Shown in pieces: positions 1 to 10,244 of a stretch of DNA of 64,000 bases. Below the pieces are notes generated by a model. That model worked only from the letters and a program-made list of their open reading frames with translations. It ran no database searches and was not told where the DNA came from. The translations under genes were made by a program, and so were the position numbers. This stretch comes from Quercus robur (taxonomy: Eukaryota; Streptophyta; Magnoliopsida; Fagales; Fagaceae), in NCBI RefSeq assembly GCF_932294415.1, contig NC_065541.1:33947790-34011789 (forward strand). The letters are read 5' to 3'. Position 1 is the stretch's first letter; every line of letters starts with the position of its first letter.

Positions 1-2580
1 CTACAGTTGACCTATCCTTGTACATAAGTTGTTCATTAAATATCACATTTCTACTTCTGATGATTTTCCTGTTTTGTTCATCCCAAAACCTATAATCAAA
101 TTTCTCATCACCATAGCCAATGAAAAAACATATTTTAGACTTTGCATCAAGTTTACTATGAGCACCATAATCAATATGAACATAAGAAATACAACCAAAA
201 ACTTTTAAGTGTGAAAACTTTACCTCTTTACCGCTCCAAACCTCCTTAGGAAGTTTGAATTCCATGGGAACTGATGGTCCTCGGTTTATCAGGTAAGCTG
301 CAGTGCTAACAGCATCAGCCCAGAAAGTTTTTGGTAGTCCAGCATGCAACCTCATACTTCTAGCAAGCTCATTGAGAGTTCTGTTCATGCGCTCAACCAC
401 ACCATTCTGCTGTGGTGTCTCAGGAATGGTCTTTTCCATCCTAATTCCCTGTGCAGCACAATACTCACTAAACCCTCCATCTATGTACTCTTCTCCATTA
501 TCTGACCTTAAAAATTTTACTTTCAAACCTGATTCTGTCTCAACCATGGCATTCCACTTCTTAAAAGTTTCAAATACATTAGATTTATTTTTCAGAAAAT
601 AAACTCATACCTTTCTGCTTGAGTCATCAATAAAGGTGATATAGTACCTTGAACCTCCAAGGAATGCAACTGGAGAAGGCCCCTACAAATCAGTGTGTAC
701 TAATTCCAATTTTTCAACCTTCGGTGTCCTGCCAGTTTTCAAGAAGCTCACATTTTTCTACTTTCCTAAGATGCAACTTTCACACATGTCAAAATCAATG
801 GACTTCAATTCTGGTAGTTTTTCTTTTAACAGCAATATCTTCATCCCTTTCTCACTCATGTGACTAAGTCTGCGGTGCCATAAGATTGTGTAAGTACTTG
901 CATCAGCAACTGCAATTGTGTCTCTTGGACATGAGATCATATACAGAGTACCAGTCTTCTTTCCACGAGTCAATACCCTAGCTCCCTTTGTAACATTCCA
1001 AGTACTACCAACAAATAGTATTGCATGTCTTTCATCATCAAGTTGGCCAACAGAAATTAGATTCCTCCTCAGGTTAGGAATATGTTGAACATTCTGCAGT
1101 AACCAAACAGATCCATTGGGCAACAATATCCGAATGTCTCCCATACCTACAACATCCAAGGTTGAACCATCAGCCAAATACACCTTACCAAAATCAACTG
1201 CAACATAATTCTGCATGATTTCTCGGTGTGGAGTGGTATGAAATGAAACTCCTGAGTCCAAAACCCAATCATCATGTGGACTGTCTATTGCAAGAAGTAA
1301 TGCATCCTGTACCTCTTCTATTACAGCATTAGCAGAATCATCTTCATTCTTCTTCTTAGGACTTTTACATTGCCTCCTAAAGTGACCTGTTTTCCCACAG
1401 TTCCAACATTGTACTTGTTGGCCTGATCTAGATTTACTTTTGTTCCTATTAGAATTTCTGGATTTTGATCTGCCCCGGTTTGAATTTCTGTCATTACCTC
1501 TGCCTTTTGTCTCAAGGTTTAGGGCAGAACCAAATCCTGAGGTTTCGCCTACATCTCTTCTGCGAATCTCCTTAGCCAGAATAAAATCTCGGATGTCATT
1601 GTAATTCAGTTTTTCCTTTCACATAGAATTGCTTACTGCCATCCTCATTGCCTCCCAACTGTTTGGCAAAGAAGCCAAAACGATCAGTGCACGAATCTTA
1701 TCATCAAAATCAATTTCTACAGACGACAATTGATTTGTTATAGTGTTAAATTCGTTCAGATGTTGTGCTACTGATGCATTCTCTGCCATCTTCAAATTGA
1801 ATAGTTTCTTCATCAGATGTACCTTGTTGTTTGCTGACGTCTTTTCATACATACCGGATAAAGCCTTCATCAGATCTGCTGTGGTCTTCTCCTTTACAAC
1901 ATTATGTGCAATAAACCTAGACAGAGTTAACCTGATAACTCCCAGTACCTGTCTGTCAAGAAGAACCCATTCCTCAGCCTTCATTGCCTCAGGTTTTGTC
2001 CCCAAAAGAGGCAGATGCAATTTCCTCCCATAGAGATAATCTTCAATCTGCATCCTCCAATACGCAAAGTCTGTGCCATCAAACTTTTCTATTCCAGATG
2101 CCTTTCCTGCTTCCTCTGCCATTGCTCCCACTCAAACCTAACCCTAAGCTCTGATACCAGTTGTAGGGAATTTAATCAAAATCCCAACTTGTGAGAAACA
2201 AAAAAAAAATAGAGAAAACACACGCAAAAAAAAAAAACAATCACATGCACAAGACAATATTTACGTGGTTTGGCAATTTGCCTACGTCTACGGAGTTGCA
2301 GGGATTTCACTATTATTAGGGAAAAAAGAAAAAAAAAAAAGGTGCGGCTACACTATTCTCTATATATCAAAAACACAGCAACAACCCTATAAAACCCTAA
2401 TCACCAAAGTCGGTTCTACAATGGGCTAAACGGGCTCCGGCTTGGGCTGATATCAGCCCAAGCTTCCGCCCCATGGACTAAGCCTTAGTAAATCTCCCAT
2501 TAAAAACCATGCAATATTATTCGGGTCGGGTCAGGTCGTCGAACCAAATCAAACAAAATTAGGCTCCACAAAGCCCAACA
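1..2580 (-). mobile_element. Ty1/copia LTR retrotransposon, 5' part (runs off left edge)
   Basis: Fossil element read on the minus strand. From its 5' end: LTR (2162-2580), a primer-binding site matching the 3' end of initiator tRNA-Met just inside it (2148-2159), a gag region with a UBN2-like copia gag sequence (about 1619-2131), a CCHC zinc-knuckle region (about 1321-1515), and a pre-integrase/integrase region (about 1-1261) in which the conserved WHRRLSHMSEKGM block and a downstream CxxC pair are readable. Reverse transcriptase and the second LTR would lie left of base 1. The coding part looks broken in a few places. Age cannot be estimated because only one LTR is present. The family assignment rests on gag type and the order gag-integrase before RT. 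Confidence 0.9.
2162..2580 (-). repeat. 5' LTR of the copia element
   Basis: 419 bp beginning TGTTGGGCTTTG (at 2580, minus strand) and ending CCCTACA (at 2162), so it has the usual TG...CA ends. Two bases separate it from the tRNA-Met primer-binding site. It contains A-runs and a tract that gives a short AT-rich stretch near 2340-2360. The partner LTR is outside the window, so no target duplication can be checked; the outside flank is GGACC. Confidence 0.85.
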
Positions 2581-3195
2581 GGACCCATTATTATACTTCT
2601 TGTACCTTTTCTTTATTTAAATATATCGATTCTATCATCTTAGTCAAAAAAAAAAAAAAAAAAAACCAAACAAACAAACTACTTTTATATAGGATAAAAT
2701 ACTATTTTTGTTCCTAAATTTAATCAAAAGCTTGTTTTTCATTTTTAAACTTAAAAAAAATTTGTTTGTCACCCCTAGTCTATTGAAAAGTTTGTTTTTC
2801 ATCCCTAAATTATTGAAAATATTTCACTTTTATCCTTAAATTTTTAAAAAATCCTTTTTCATCCCTAAACTATTGAAAAAAAAAAAAAAAATTCTTTTTT
2901 CATCCTTATTTTTGTTTCAAACTATTGAAAAAAAATCTCTTTATAAAGTTTAAGGACAATAAAAAAATTATATTAAAAATTAAAAACAAGAGATACTCGT
3001 TTAAGAAAATCTCTATATTCCACTCAAAAATTTAATTTCTTTGTTTTTTTTTATTTTATTATATATATATATAAATCAGTTAAAACTTAAAAATCAAGTG
3101 AAGGTATACATATTCTTTATGCAATTCGAACTTTGACTACGAATAATTTAGCTAATTTAATCAAAACCTAATTATATAAGCCATGAGATTTATAG
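2581..3195. other. AT-rich intergenic stretch
   Basis: No gene seen. It holds an A-run (2647-2665) and a loose repeat from about 2690 to 2945 in which the phrase 'tttttcatccctaaa' with 'attgaaaa' recurs four or five times with changes. This looks like a decayed short-period tandem repeat or part of an old inverted-repeat element. A short (AT)n lies at about 3060-3075. Confidence 0.5.
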
Positions 3196-3312
3196 TGGAT
3201 TTTAGTTAGCTCAATTGGTAAAGTGTCTTATTGTTGAATAAGAGTTTTGAGATTCAATCTCTGCTTATATAAAAAACTAATTAGTATCTTAACCTGATGA
3301 TAAAAAAAAAAA
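3196..3312 (+). mobile_element. tRNA-derived SINE, copy 1
   Basis: The phrase TAGCTCAATTGGTAAAG resembles the tRNA A box and GATTCAATCTC the B box, 38 bases apart. This is the internal RNA polymerase III promoter layout. The body continues into a tail with 'cctgatgataaa' and an A-run. The same tail phrase, with 'agagctatcatca...cgccataggtt', appears in the copies near 8130, 39966 and 53361. No cloverleaf forms, so it is not a tRNA gene. Confidence 0.7.
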
Positions 3313-3461
3313 CAATTATCCAAAAGTGGACACCATAAATTTGAAATACTATCACATTTATCGAAATTATGAGAATTGTATGATGAAGGTGTTTATCTTC
3401 CAAATTTTCTCTAAATTGTTTATGTGGGGTATAGAAATTTAAATAAGGTAATAATGTCATG

Positions 3462-4105
3462 TGTTATACCCATGGTCAAGAAGGCCATTACCGTGCTGAG
3501 GAGTCCATGCACTTGGATGGTAAAACCAAAGGGGGGCCACACTGGGGAGGAAGAGGTTCAGAGAGGGGGTTAGCCTTGATGTGATTGGAGGGATGGAAGC
3601 TGCCACCACATTTATTGTGCCTCACCAAACCCCCCCTGGCCGCATTAATGTAGAGAATACATCTAAACAGTATTGTCTTGGTTGCCGCAACTCAATGAAG
3701 ACTAGGGAGGGCGTCTGATGGGACAAGCATTCGAGTAGTGGCTTACATAACCAACAAATGGAAGGCTAGGATCAGCCAAAAAAGGAAATATAATGTGAGG
3801 GATCCTCCAGGGATAGGGATTGGGAAATCTATAGAGAAAACACTGTAACAATAAGAACTAAAATTGTATCCAAGTTTAAAAGAAATATACTCAAGGACCA
3901 CTCTCCTCGGACTTTGCCGAGGAAGGCTTTCTTTGCCCAGAGTTTGTTTTTCTTTACTTTCTTACTATCTTTAATCCACTATGCACGTTATTCGATCCAT
4001 TGAAGCCTAGTCTTTAAGCCCACTCTCTACAAATTCATTGTGTTGGACTTTTTGGGCCTGAATCCTTCAACCTTTTGGGCTCAAGATCCAAACCCTGCCC
4101 CTACA
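3462..4105 (-). repeat. probable solo LTR (LTR retrotransposon)
   Basis: 644 bp of much higher GC than its surroundings. Read on the minus strand it starts TGTAGGGGCAGGG and ends GGGTATAACA, the TG...CA pattern of LTRs, and its start resembles that of the LTR at 37625. It contains a short hairpin (about 3905-3925, 'tcctcgg...ccgagga'). No primer site or coding sequence adjoins it, and no matching 5 bp target duplication is visible (TCATG left, GTTTC right). Family is uncertain, probably Ty3/gypsy. Confidence 0.55.
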
Positions 4106-4354
4106 GTTTCAATGAATATTTGAAATGGACAAGAGCTTCAATCTGGTAAATCCAAAAGGACAAATGTAATTTGTCTTTCAATATTATTTCCTTATGTGGT
4201 GTTCCTTGCGGCCAATTCTTTTGGCGAATTTTTAATCTTTATTTCTTTCATGATTTGGAGAAGCAATCAAGAAAGCTAGGCCATGAGGAGTCGTTTTATT
4301 TTGTTTTGTTAATATATGGTGGGAACTTGTGGTTCTTAAATTATTGATGACTTG

Positions 4355-4378
4355 ATTTCTCAAAAAAAAAAAAAAAAA
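4355..4378 (+). mobile_element. micro-retroinsertion: ATTTCTC-A17 between 14 bp direct repeats
   Basis: TTATTGATGACTTG occurs at 4341-4354 and again at 4379-4392. Only 24 bases lie between, and they are ATTTCTC plus 17 A. Direct repeats of this length around a poly(A) tail are the mark of LINE-type target-primed reverse transcription. The three bases AAA before the left copy also match, so the repeat may be up to 17 bp. Confidence 0.8.
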
Positions 4379-4603
4379 TTATTGATGACTTGTTATCCCT
4401 ATGTTACCCATTCTGCCTTCACATTTTCCTTTTTGGTTAATACTTAAAAAGGGCTTTTATTCAACTTCATCAAACAGTAACAAGACGAGTACAAACTACA
4501 AAGTACAATACACATCACTTTTATTATCGTAGTTATACAAAGACTCCACATCCGGAGGTGGAACATATATAATTAAAGGCCCTTTAAAAGCAAAATCCCT
4601 TTT

Positions 4604-4620
4604 CTAAAAAAAAAAAAAAA
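4604..4620 (+). mobile_element. micro-retroinsertion: CT-A15 between 18 bp direct repeats
   Basis: The 18-mer AAAAGCAAAATCCCTTTT is present at 4586-4603 and 4621-4638. The 17 bases between are CT followed by A only. There is almost no element sequence, so the source cannot be named. Confidence 0.75.
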
Positions 4621-4639
4621 AAAAGCAAAATCCCTTTTG

Positions 4640-6612
4640 GCTCTCCGACGAGTATGTGAGACTCTTATTTCTTTCACATTTATACATACATATTTCTTTC
4701 CCAAAAGAGCATGCTTAACAGTCCAATTCTTTCCAAGCCTAAACTGCCACAAAAACTATTACTCTAGTCTATAATTAGGCCTAAGACAATAATTTCTTAA
4801 ATGAGAATTTTTAATATTTAACTATTTATTAAATAGTATTTATATAATTTTCTAATATAATTTTTTGTTTTATTTTTTAATAATCCTTCTTCTTTCTTTT
4901 TGATATGCAAGCTTACTAAATAGGTTGTTGTTTTAGGTTTTAGTAACATCCTAAAAGGCTAAAACTAGTAGGTAACCCATGCAATGCATGGGCAAGTTCA
5001 ACAAATATTTATTTTTATTATTATTATTATTGTTTTATAAATGTGTGTGTGGGGGTTGGGGGGGGGGGGGGTGTTGCAAGATTCGATAAAAAAAATATTG
5101 GAGGGTATAAATAATTAAATATAGTTCAAATCCTTCCTACTTGTTTTCTGATTTTTTCCAGCTCAACCATAAAAAAAACCTGCTTCATGATATTTGCTAT
5201 CTATAATCCAGTGTTGGTTGAAATTGCAAATGGTGTGCAATGGGCTGTAATAGTGTTAGTTGTTGTTGTAAGGAGAAGTTGAAATTGAATGAGAAGCTTG
5301 AAACGTGTGACAAAGGAGGTGGGAGAAGTTTGGATGAATTAGAATTCTATTTGAGACTCTGTTTTAATTTAAATTGAAAAAATAATTAATAAAAAGAGAA
5401 TTTGAATATATTAAGTTATCGACATCAAAGAAAAAGAAAAAAAAAACACGCAATTGCGTAAAGTTTTACAATTTCATTCTAGGAGTTTTCTTATTTTGAA
5501 ATCATTACGTGATAGTTTATTATTAGTTGTCATTATCTATTTTCAATATGGGTACGTGTGAGCATTTTATTTTGTTAAGTTTATATAACATTTTTATTTT
5601 TATGCAATTTTTATTATCTATTTGTAATTGTTTTTATAAAAATATTTTAAACTAATTAACAAAACTCAACTCACTTGCATTGCAATAATTATTAAACCAC
5701 ATAGCCACACTCATCCATAAATAAATAATACACTCAGTGTCTACTTAATCAATCAAATGCTTGAACAATCAGTAGCTTTACTTCTTCTTCTTTTCTTGAA
5801 TCATTGATTTTATGACAAAAAGTTATTATAATATGATTACAATACACACACTTGTAACAAACCCTATGTATTTCCTAATTATTAAATTATATAAAGTTAT
5901 ACTATACTTATACTATACATTCACACATATCACAGTTCACACAAATAATATTACAACAAATAATAATAATAATAATAATAACAATAGCAACAACAACAAC
6001 GCACACAAACAACATCAAACACTCACTCACACACACACACACATATAATATAAATTTATAATAAAGAGAGAGACTCACAATTCACAAACACTTATTCTTT
6101 ACTCTTAGAGTTGGAGATACTGAGATAGTCTGTGATTTGTGGTGTTGTTTAGTTTTGGGATGGACTAGTTTATGTTGTTATTTGATTTTGGGCTGATTTG
6201 ATCTATGATCATAGTGTGTAAGATTTAAGTCAAGGTGTGCAAAATATATATTTTATAGGTAAATTAAATTAGTAAAAAAAAGTAGTATATATATATAACC
6301 CCCTAAAGTGTATGTGAGTAACCCATGCCTTAGTTAGTAATAGACATTTATTTATTATAATTGTGATTGTACATGAAATTATTATTGTTCTAATTAAGGG
6401 TGTATATAAAAGATTTTATAGGGAATCCATAGAGATTTTAAATTCAAATAAAAAATATTGACATGGAAAAATGTGAGCTTTCTAAAGTTTATGTGTCAAC
6501 ATTAGAAGAAGTCAAAAGTTTCGGTGTTAAATATACTAGTTGCTAATCCATGTGATGCACCCGATATTTAGCAAATGTTAAATTTCTTTACTTTGTTCGC
6601 TGCTACAATTAG

Positions 6613-6653
<41 letters not shown>

Positions 6654-6712
6654 AAGGAGTGAAGGAGGAAGTATGGTTTTGTGTGACAAATAAAAACAAG
6701 CTGGTCACTCTT
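4640..6712. other. gene-free AT-rich stretch with simple repeats
   Basis: No gene recognised. It holds a GT/G-run tract (5042-5072), AAT and AAC trinucleotide runs followed by (CA)n (5950-6042), and a long (AT)n microsatellite (6615-6651). The one reading frame of note (5812-6048) is built from these low-complexity runs and is not a gene. Confidence 0.6.
6615..6651. repeat. (AT)n microsatellite
   Basis: About 18 uninterrupted AT units; likely length-polymorphic. Confidence 0.95.
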
Positions 6713-6725
6713 TTATTATCATCTT

Positions 6726-6877
6726 TTTTTTTAAGGAGTAAATTTTATTAACATACCTTGACTAAGTTGGCTTTAGAGACCAAATTAGTAAGTTTTGAAA
6801 AATCTTGAACCTGGTTGGCATTAGCACAAATCTTAAGGTATGTGAATGTAATTTACCCTTTTTGTTTTTAAGGAAAA
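6726..6877 (-). mobile_element. 152 bp inverted-repeat insertion with 13 bp direct repeats
   Basis: TTATTATCATCTT flanks the segment at 6713-6725 and 6878-6890. Inside, the ends are inverted repeats: GTAAATTTTATTAACATACCTT on the left pairs with AAGGTATGTGAATGTAATTTAC on the right. A T-run directly follows the left direct repeat, so on the minus strand the element ends in A. The inverted ends suggest a MITE, while the long direct repeat and A tail suggest LINE-type insertion. Confidence 0.55.
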
Positions 6878-7118
6878 TTATTATCATCTTATAAATTAAC
6901 AAAGCAAAGTATAATATATTATTCATATCATAACAATTTTACCCAAAAAAATTACATTAGGTGCAACTTGATGATAACCAAAAGTAACTATGAAGAGAAA
7001 TTCATGTAAAAGATACCTTGAGATTTGAGGAAGAATAATATATTTGTAAAAACAAAGAGCAAAAACAACATAAATGGTTTTAATGTGGTGCTGAATATAT
7101 ATTGTAATAGGTCCGTTT

Positions 7119-7271
7119 GGTTTAAAACTCTCTAGATTGCTAAGTAGTAGTTGGTTTAAAACTATAGTAGTGATTGGTTTAAAACTTTTAATCGTAATAG
7201 TCGTTTAAAACTCTCCATGTTGCTGAGTAGTAGTTGGTTTAAAACTTTTCAATTATAATAGAAGTTTAAAA
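7119..7271. repeat. imperfect local repeat of GGTTTAAAAC phrases
   Basis: The phrase 'tggtttaaaac' followed by 'tctc.a..ttgct.agtagtag' recurs about five times at irregular spacing. Decayed tandem duplication; no gene. Confidence 0.6.
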
Positions 7272-7393
7272 TTCTCCTTTTGACATAATAAATAAAAAGT
7301 TATGTGGAAAATTGTGAAGTTACCAAAATTTATTACGTGGCAAAATATTAGAAGGTCAATTAATACTCAAACATCTTCGGCTATTATATATTA

Positions 7394-7751
7394 CTCTCTC
7401 CGTCCTAATTTGTTTGTCATGTTTGAAAAGGTAAACTTTTTAAGGGAACATCATTTATTGTGTTGTTTACCTTATAAAAATGTATAAGTTTACAAAACTT
7501 CCCTTAAATAAATTTATTAGCTTTTTTTTATAATTTTTTTAAAGAGTTATTCTTAATGAAGCAACTAAAAAGGTGCCCCAATTAGATTGATTTTTTAAAT
7601 ATTTGTTGTTTTCTTTTCAAATAGTTTTGAAAATAAAGTAGGGGTATAATAGGAACATTAGTAAATTAATAACTTTTACTTTTAGAAACAAGACAATATT
7701 TTTGGACATCCTAAAATGGAACATAGGACAAACAAACTAGAATAGAGAAAG
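7394..7751. mobile_element. Stowaway-type MITE (Tc1/mariner superfamily)
   Basis: 358 bp with terminal inverted repeats CTCTCTCCGTCCTAATTTG / CAAACTAGAATAGAGAAAG (imperfect) and TA on both sides (7392-7393 and 7752-7753). CTCCCTCCGT-like ends with a TA duplication are the known Stowaway pattern. It has no coding capacity. Terminal mismatches suggest an old copy. Confidence 0.75.
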
Positions 7752-7769
7752 TATATATCTAGATTATAT

Positions 7770-7908
7770 ATTGTAGACTTTTGGAACCATTTTGTACAAT
7801 GTTAGTTAGGGGACTTTATTTGCTAAGAGGGCCTTGATACCTTTGTATAAATTTTTGGGGATGGGGACCTGTTCCTATCAAAAAAGAAAAAGAAAAAAAA
7901 AAAAAAAG
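7770..7908 (+). mobile_element. 5'-truncated L1-type LINE 3' end
   Basis: The run 'gactttatttgctaagagggccttgatacctttgtata...ttttggggatggggacctgttcctatc' followed by A-rich tail (7877-7908) is the typical 3' untranslated end of plant L1 elements. No coding part remains. Its pre-tail sequence (CCTATC) differs from that of the L1 at 23595, so it is another subfamily. Confidence 0.6.
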
Positions 7909-8129
7909 CTTGTCCAGTTTCTTGAAAGTTTAGCCTACTTTTGATGTAAAAACAAATTTATATCCATCAATATTTTGAATTGATTTAATAATAAATATTA
8001 ATATGAAAATGTCAAGTATTTGTGCAATGGCAAATACTTTCCACTGAAAATAATAGATTACGAAATCGAGTTTGGGAATTATCATTTTTAATAATAAAAA
8101 AATGCAAGACTATTTACTAATTACTTTTT

Positions 8130-8267
8130 TTAGACTTAATTATCTCTGATGATTGAATAAAAGATTTGTGGTTCAATTTTTGTCTACATTAAAAATCAAT
8201 TGATGTCGTAGTCTGATAATAAAGAGTTATCATCACGAGCATACGACATAGGTTAAAACTCTCTTTT
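8130..8267 (+). mobile_element. tRNA-derived SINE, copy 2
   Basis: The 3' body 'gatgtcgtagtctgataataaagagttatcatca...catacgacataggttaaaactctc' matches the tails of the copies near 39966 and 53361 (minus strand). The B-box-like phrase TGGTTCAATTTTTG is seen at about 8170; the A box is decayed. Confidence 0.65.
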
Positions 8268-8334
8268 AATAATTTTTTTTAAGAAAAAAAACCTCTCTTT
8301 GACTTAATAAAAATAAGATATTTATGCATTGCAC

Positions 8335-8360
8335 TTTTTTTTTTTTTTTTTTTGGCTGAA
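8335..8360 (-). mobile_element. micro-retroinsertion (minus): TTCAGCC-A19 between 13 bp direct repeats
   Basis: TTATGCATTGCAC stands at 8322-8334 and 8361-8373. Between them are 19 T and GGCTGAA, which on the minus strand reads TTCAGCC-A19. The same pre-tail bases occur in the insertions at 48327 and 51970. Confidence 0.8.
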
Positions 8361-8373
8361 TTATGCATTGCAC

Positions 8374-10244
8374 ATTAACTTTTAATATGAATGTTAGACA
8401 AATTAGTAATTACTCTCGAAAGTCTAAGCACTATAGAAATCAATCATTCATAGGAGGAATCTACAAGCTTCAATAACTAAAGGCCACATCATGGTTACTT
8501 GACGTTTCGTTATCGATCACAACGTAGAAGCACTATTTCTAAATAATAGACAGCAATTGGTCCATACGCTCAATAGAATACCCCAAAAAAAAAAGTGGGG
8601 GGCCTAAGGAGCTGACCCTCTATCACATGCAATGAAACGTTACCGAATCAACAAGAAGAAACAAGAAATTCTATAAACGCACGATTCTACTCTTAAAGAA
8701 GGTTATTAAATTGTGTTTTTTGTTCTAAAAAATACTACAACCACAATTTTTGTCATAACTTACTGTCAGTTCATAATTTCACTACTTACAACTCGCTACG
8801 TAGATAAATTATGACAAAATTGTGTTAAAAGTTATAATACTAGTATTATTCGTTTGTTCTTTTCAATTGTTGAATTATGCCAAATCAAGCAAATCCCTTT
8901 TTTAGTAAAATTGAAAATTTATGAATAGCACTTATTTTTCGGGAAAAAAAATGAATATCACTAATATTTGAGAGGTAGTAATTTCACATTATAAATAAAG
9001 TGTTTTTTTTCCAGTGCAAGCAACTACATTACTAGTCACTTTAACTAGTCCTCAATTGCACTATAAAGATATTGCAGCAATATTGTGTGGGTTTGTCAAA
9101 TACTTATGTTTTTTTTTTTTTTTTAATAATCCAATTGGCCTCAATCCCTTTAAATTACAATTTCAAGCTGCAGACCAACGTTCTGTCTGAATTGTGTAGT
9201 ATATAAGAAAAATGAGAGAGAGAGAGAGAGGGAGAGATTTGCCATATTATTTGCTAAAATATAGGCTACTGTATTAGCTAGAATCCACCCGTGAACAAAA
9301 TTAATACGGTGGAAATAGCCCCCACGCATTGTCCATGGGGACATTTTACTCCAAGTACTTCATGCAAATACTTTTTTTAAGCTCATTACTTCATGCAAAT
9401 ACTATTCAGTTTATGTCGGTTAAAAATCAAATCAACACAATTTGTCATTTTACTCCAAGTAGACACTTCATCGATCGGTTTAAGTCCGTTACATCAATCA
9501 ATTTTGTGTTAATTTTCAAATAAATATAGAAAAATAGAAATCTATATTTTTAGAATTTGTACATTAAACTTTTCGGGTTCCGTCAAATTCAATAACATTA
9601 ACATGTATTGGCAGATAGTTGTCATATTGGGGACCATTTAGAGCTGATGGTGATCATGAATACGTTGAAGCCTGAAAACTGAAAAGAATTTGTTCACTCT
9701 GTGATATAACTTAAATTCTGAAATGATACCAGTAAAAAGGGATAATAGCTCCGAATGTTTTTATGATTTCTACAGTGAAAAACATCAAATGAAGCCTCTC
9801 CATATCACCAATGAACAAACAATAGTAATTATTTATATCATATAGGGTAATTAGCAACTGGGTATATGATCAAAGCCGACATGAAAAACATTGATTTCCT
9901 TTTTTCTGTTTTTGTTTATAAAGGCAATAAAGATAAGGATCTAGTTGTAGTTGATATGAAGGATTTGTCCTTTCTAAATTTTTTCAGCTGCAAGCACCAA
10001 AACCACAAGATTGTATAACTTTATAAGTAGACATGACTTACCTGTTCATGAAATCAAGCTACCCTTCCCCACTAAAAGTTGTGGAGGCTATTGCAAGGTT
10101 CACCCTAATCATGCACTCTTGTACTATTGCTTCCTTTTAAGCTCTAGAGCTGAAACAATACCACTACTCTTCCTCTTTGTCTTTCTCTGCCTCCCCTTCC
10201 CCCACCACCACCCCCCACTCCCCCACCCAAAAAAAAAAAAAAAA
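8374..10244. other. intergenic region upstream of the transporter gene
   Basis: No gene recognised. It contains a T-run at 9108-9124, a (GA)n at 9213-9230 and a small cluster of direct repeats at 9340-9470. The last few hundred bases must hold the promoter of the transporter gene; no clear TATA element could be assigned. A CT- and C-rich tract (10150-10230) runs into an A-run just before the start codon. Confidence 0.5.
9373..9386 (-). mobile_element. possible micro-retroinsertion between 17 bp direct repeats
   Basis: TACTTCATGCAAATACT occurs at 9356-9372 and 9387-9403 with only 14 bases between (T6 plus AAGCTCAT; minus strand ATGAGCTT-A6). A second direct repeat of 16 bases (CATTTTACTCCAAGTA, 9342-9357 and 9447-9462) overlaps the area, so simple tandem duplication is an alternative. 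Confidence 0.45.

Noticed and set aside
3203-3260. tRNA gene from A-box and B-box-like words
   Set aside because: No acceptor stem or cloverleaf can be formed, and the same body recurs as a SINE elsewhere in the window.
5812-6048. 78-codon reading frame
   Set aside because: Made of AAT, AAC and CA simple repeats.
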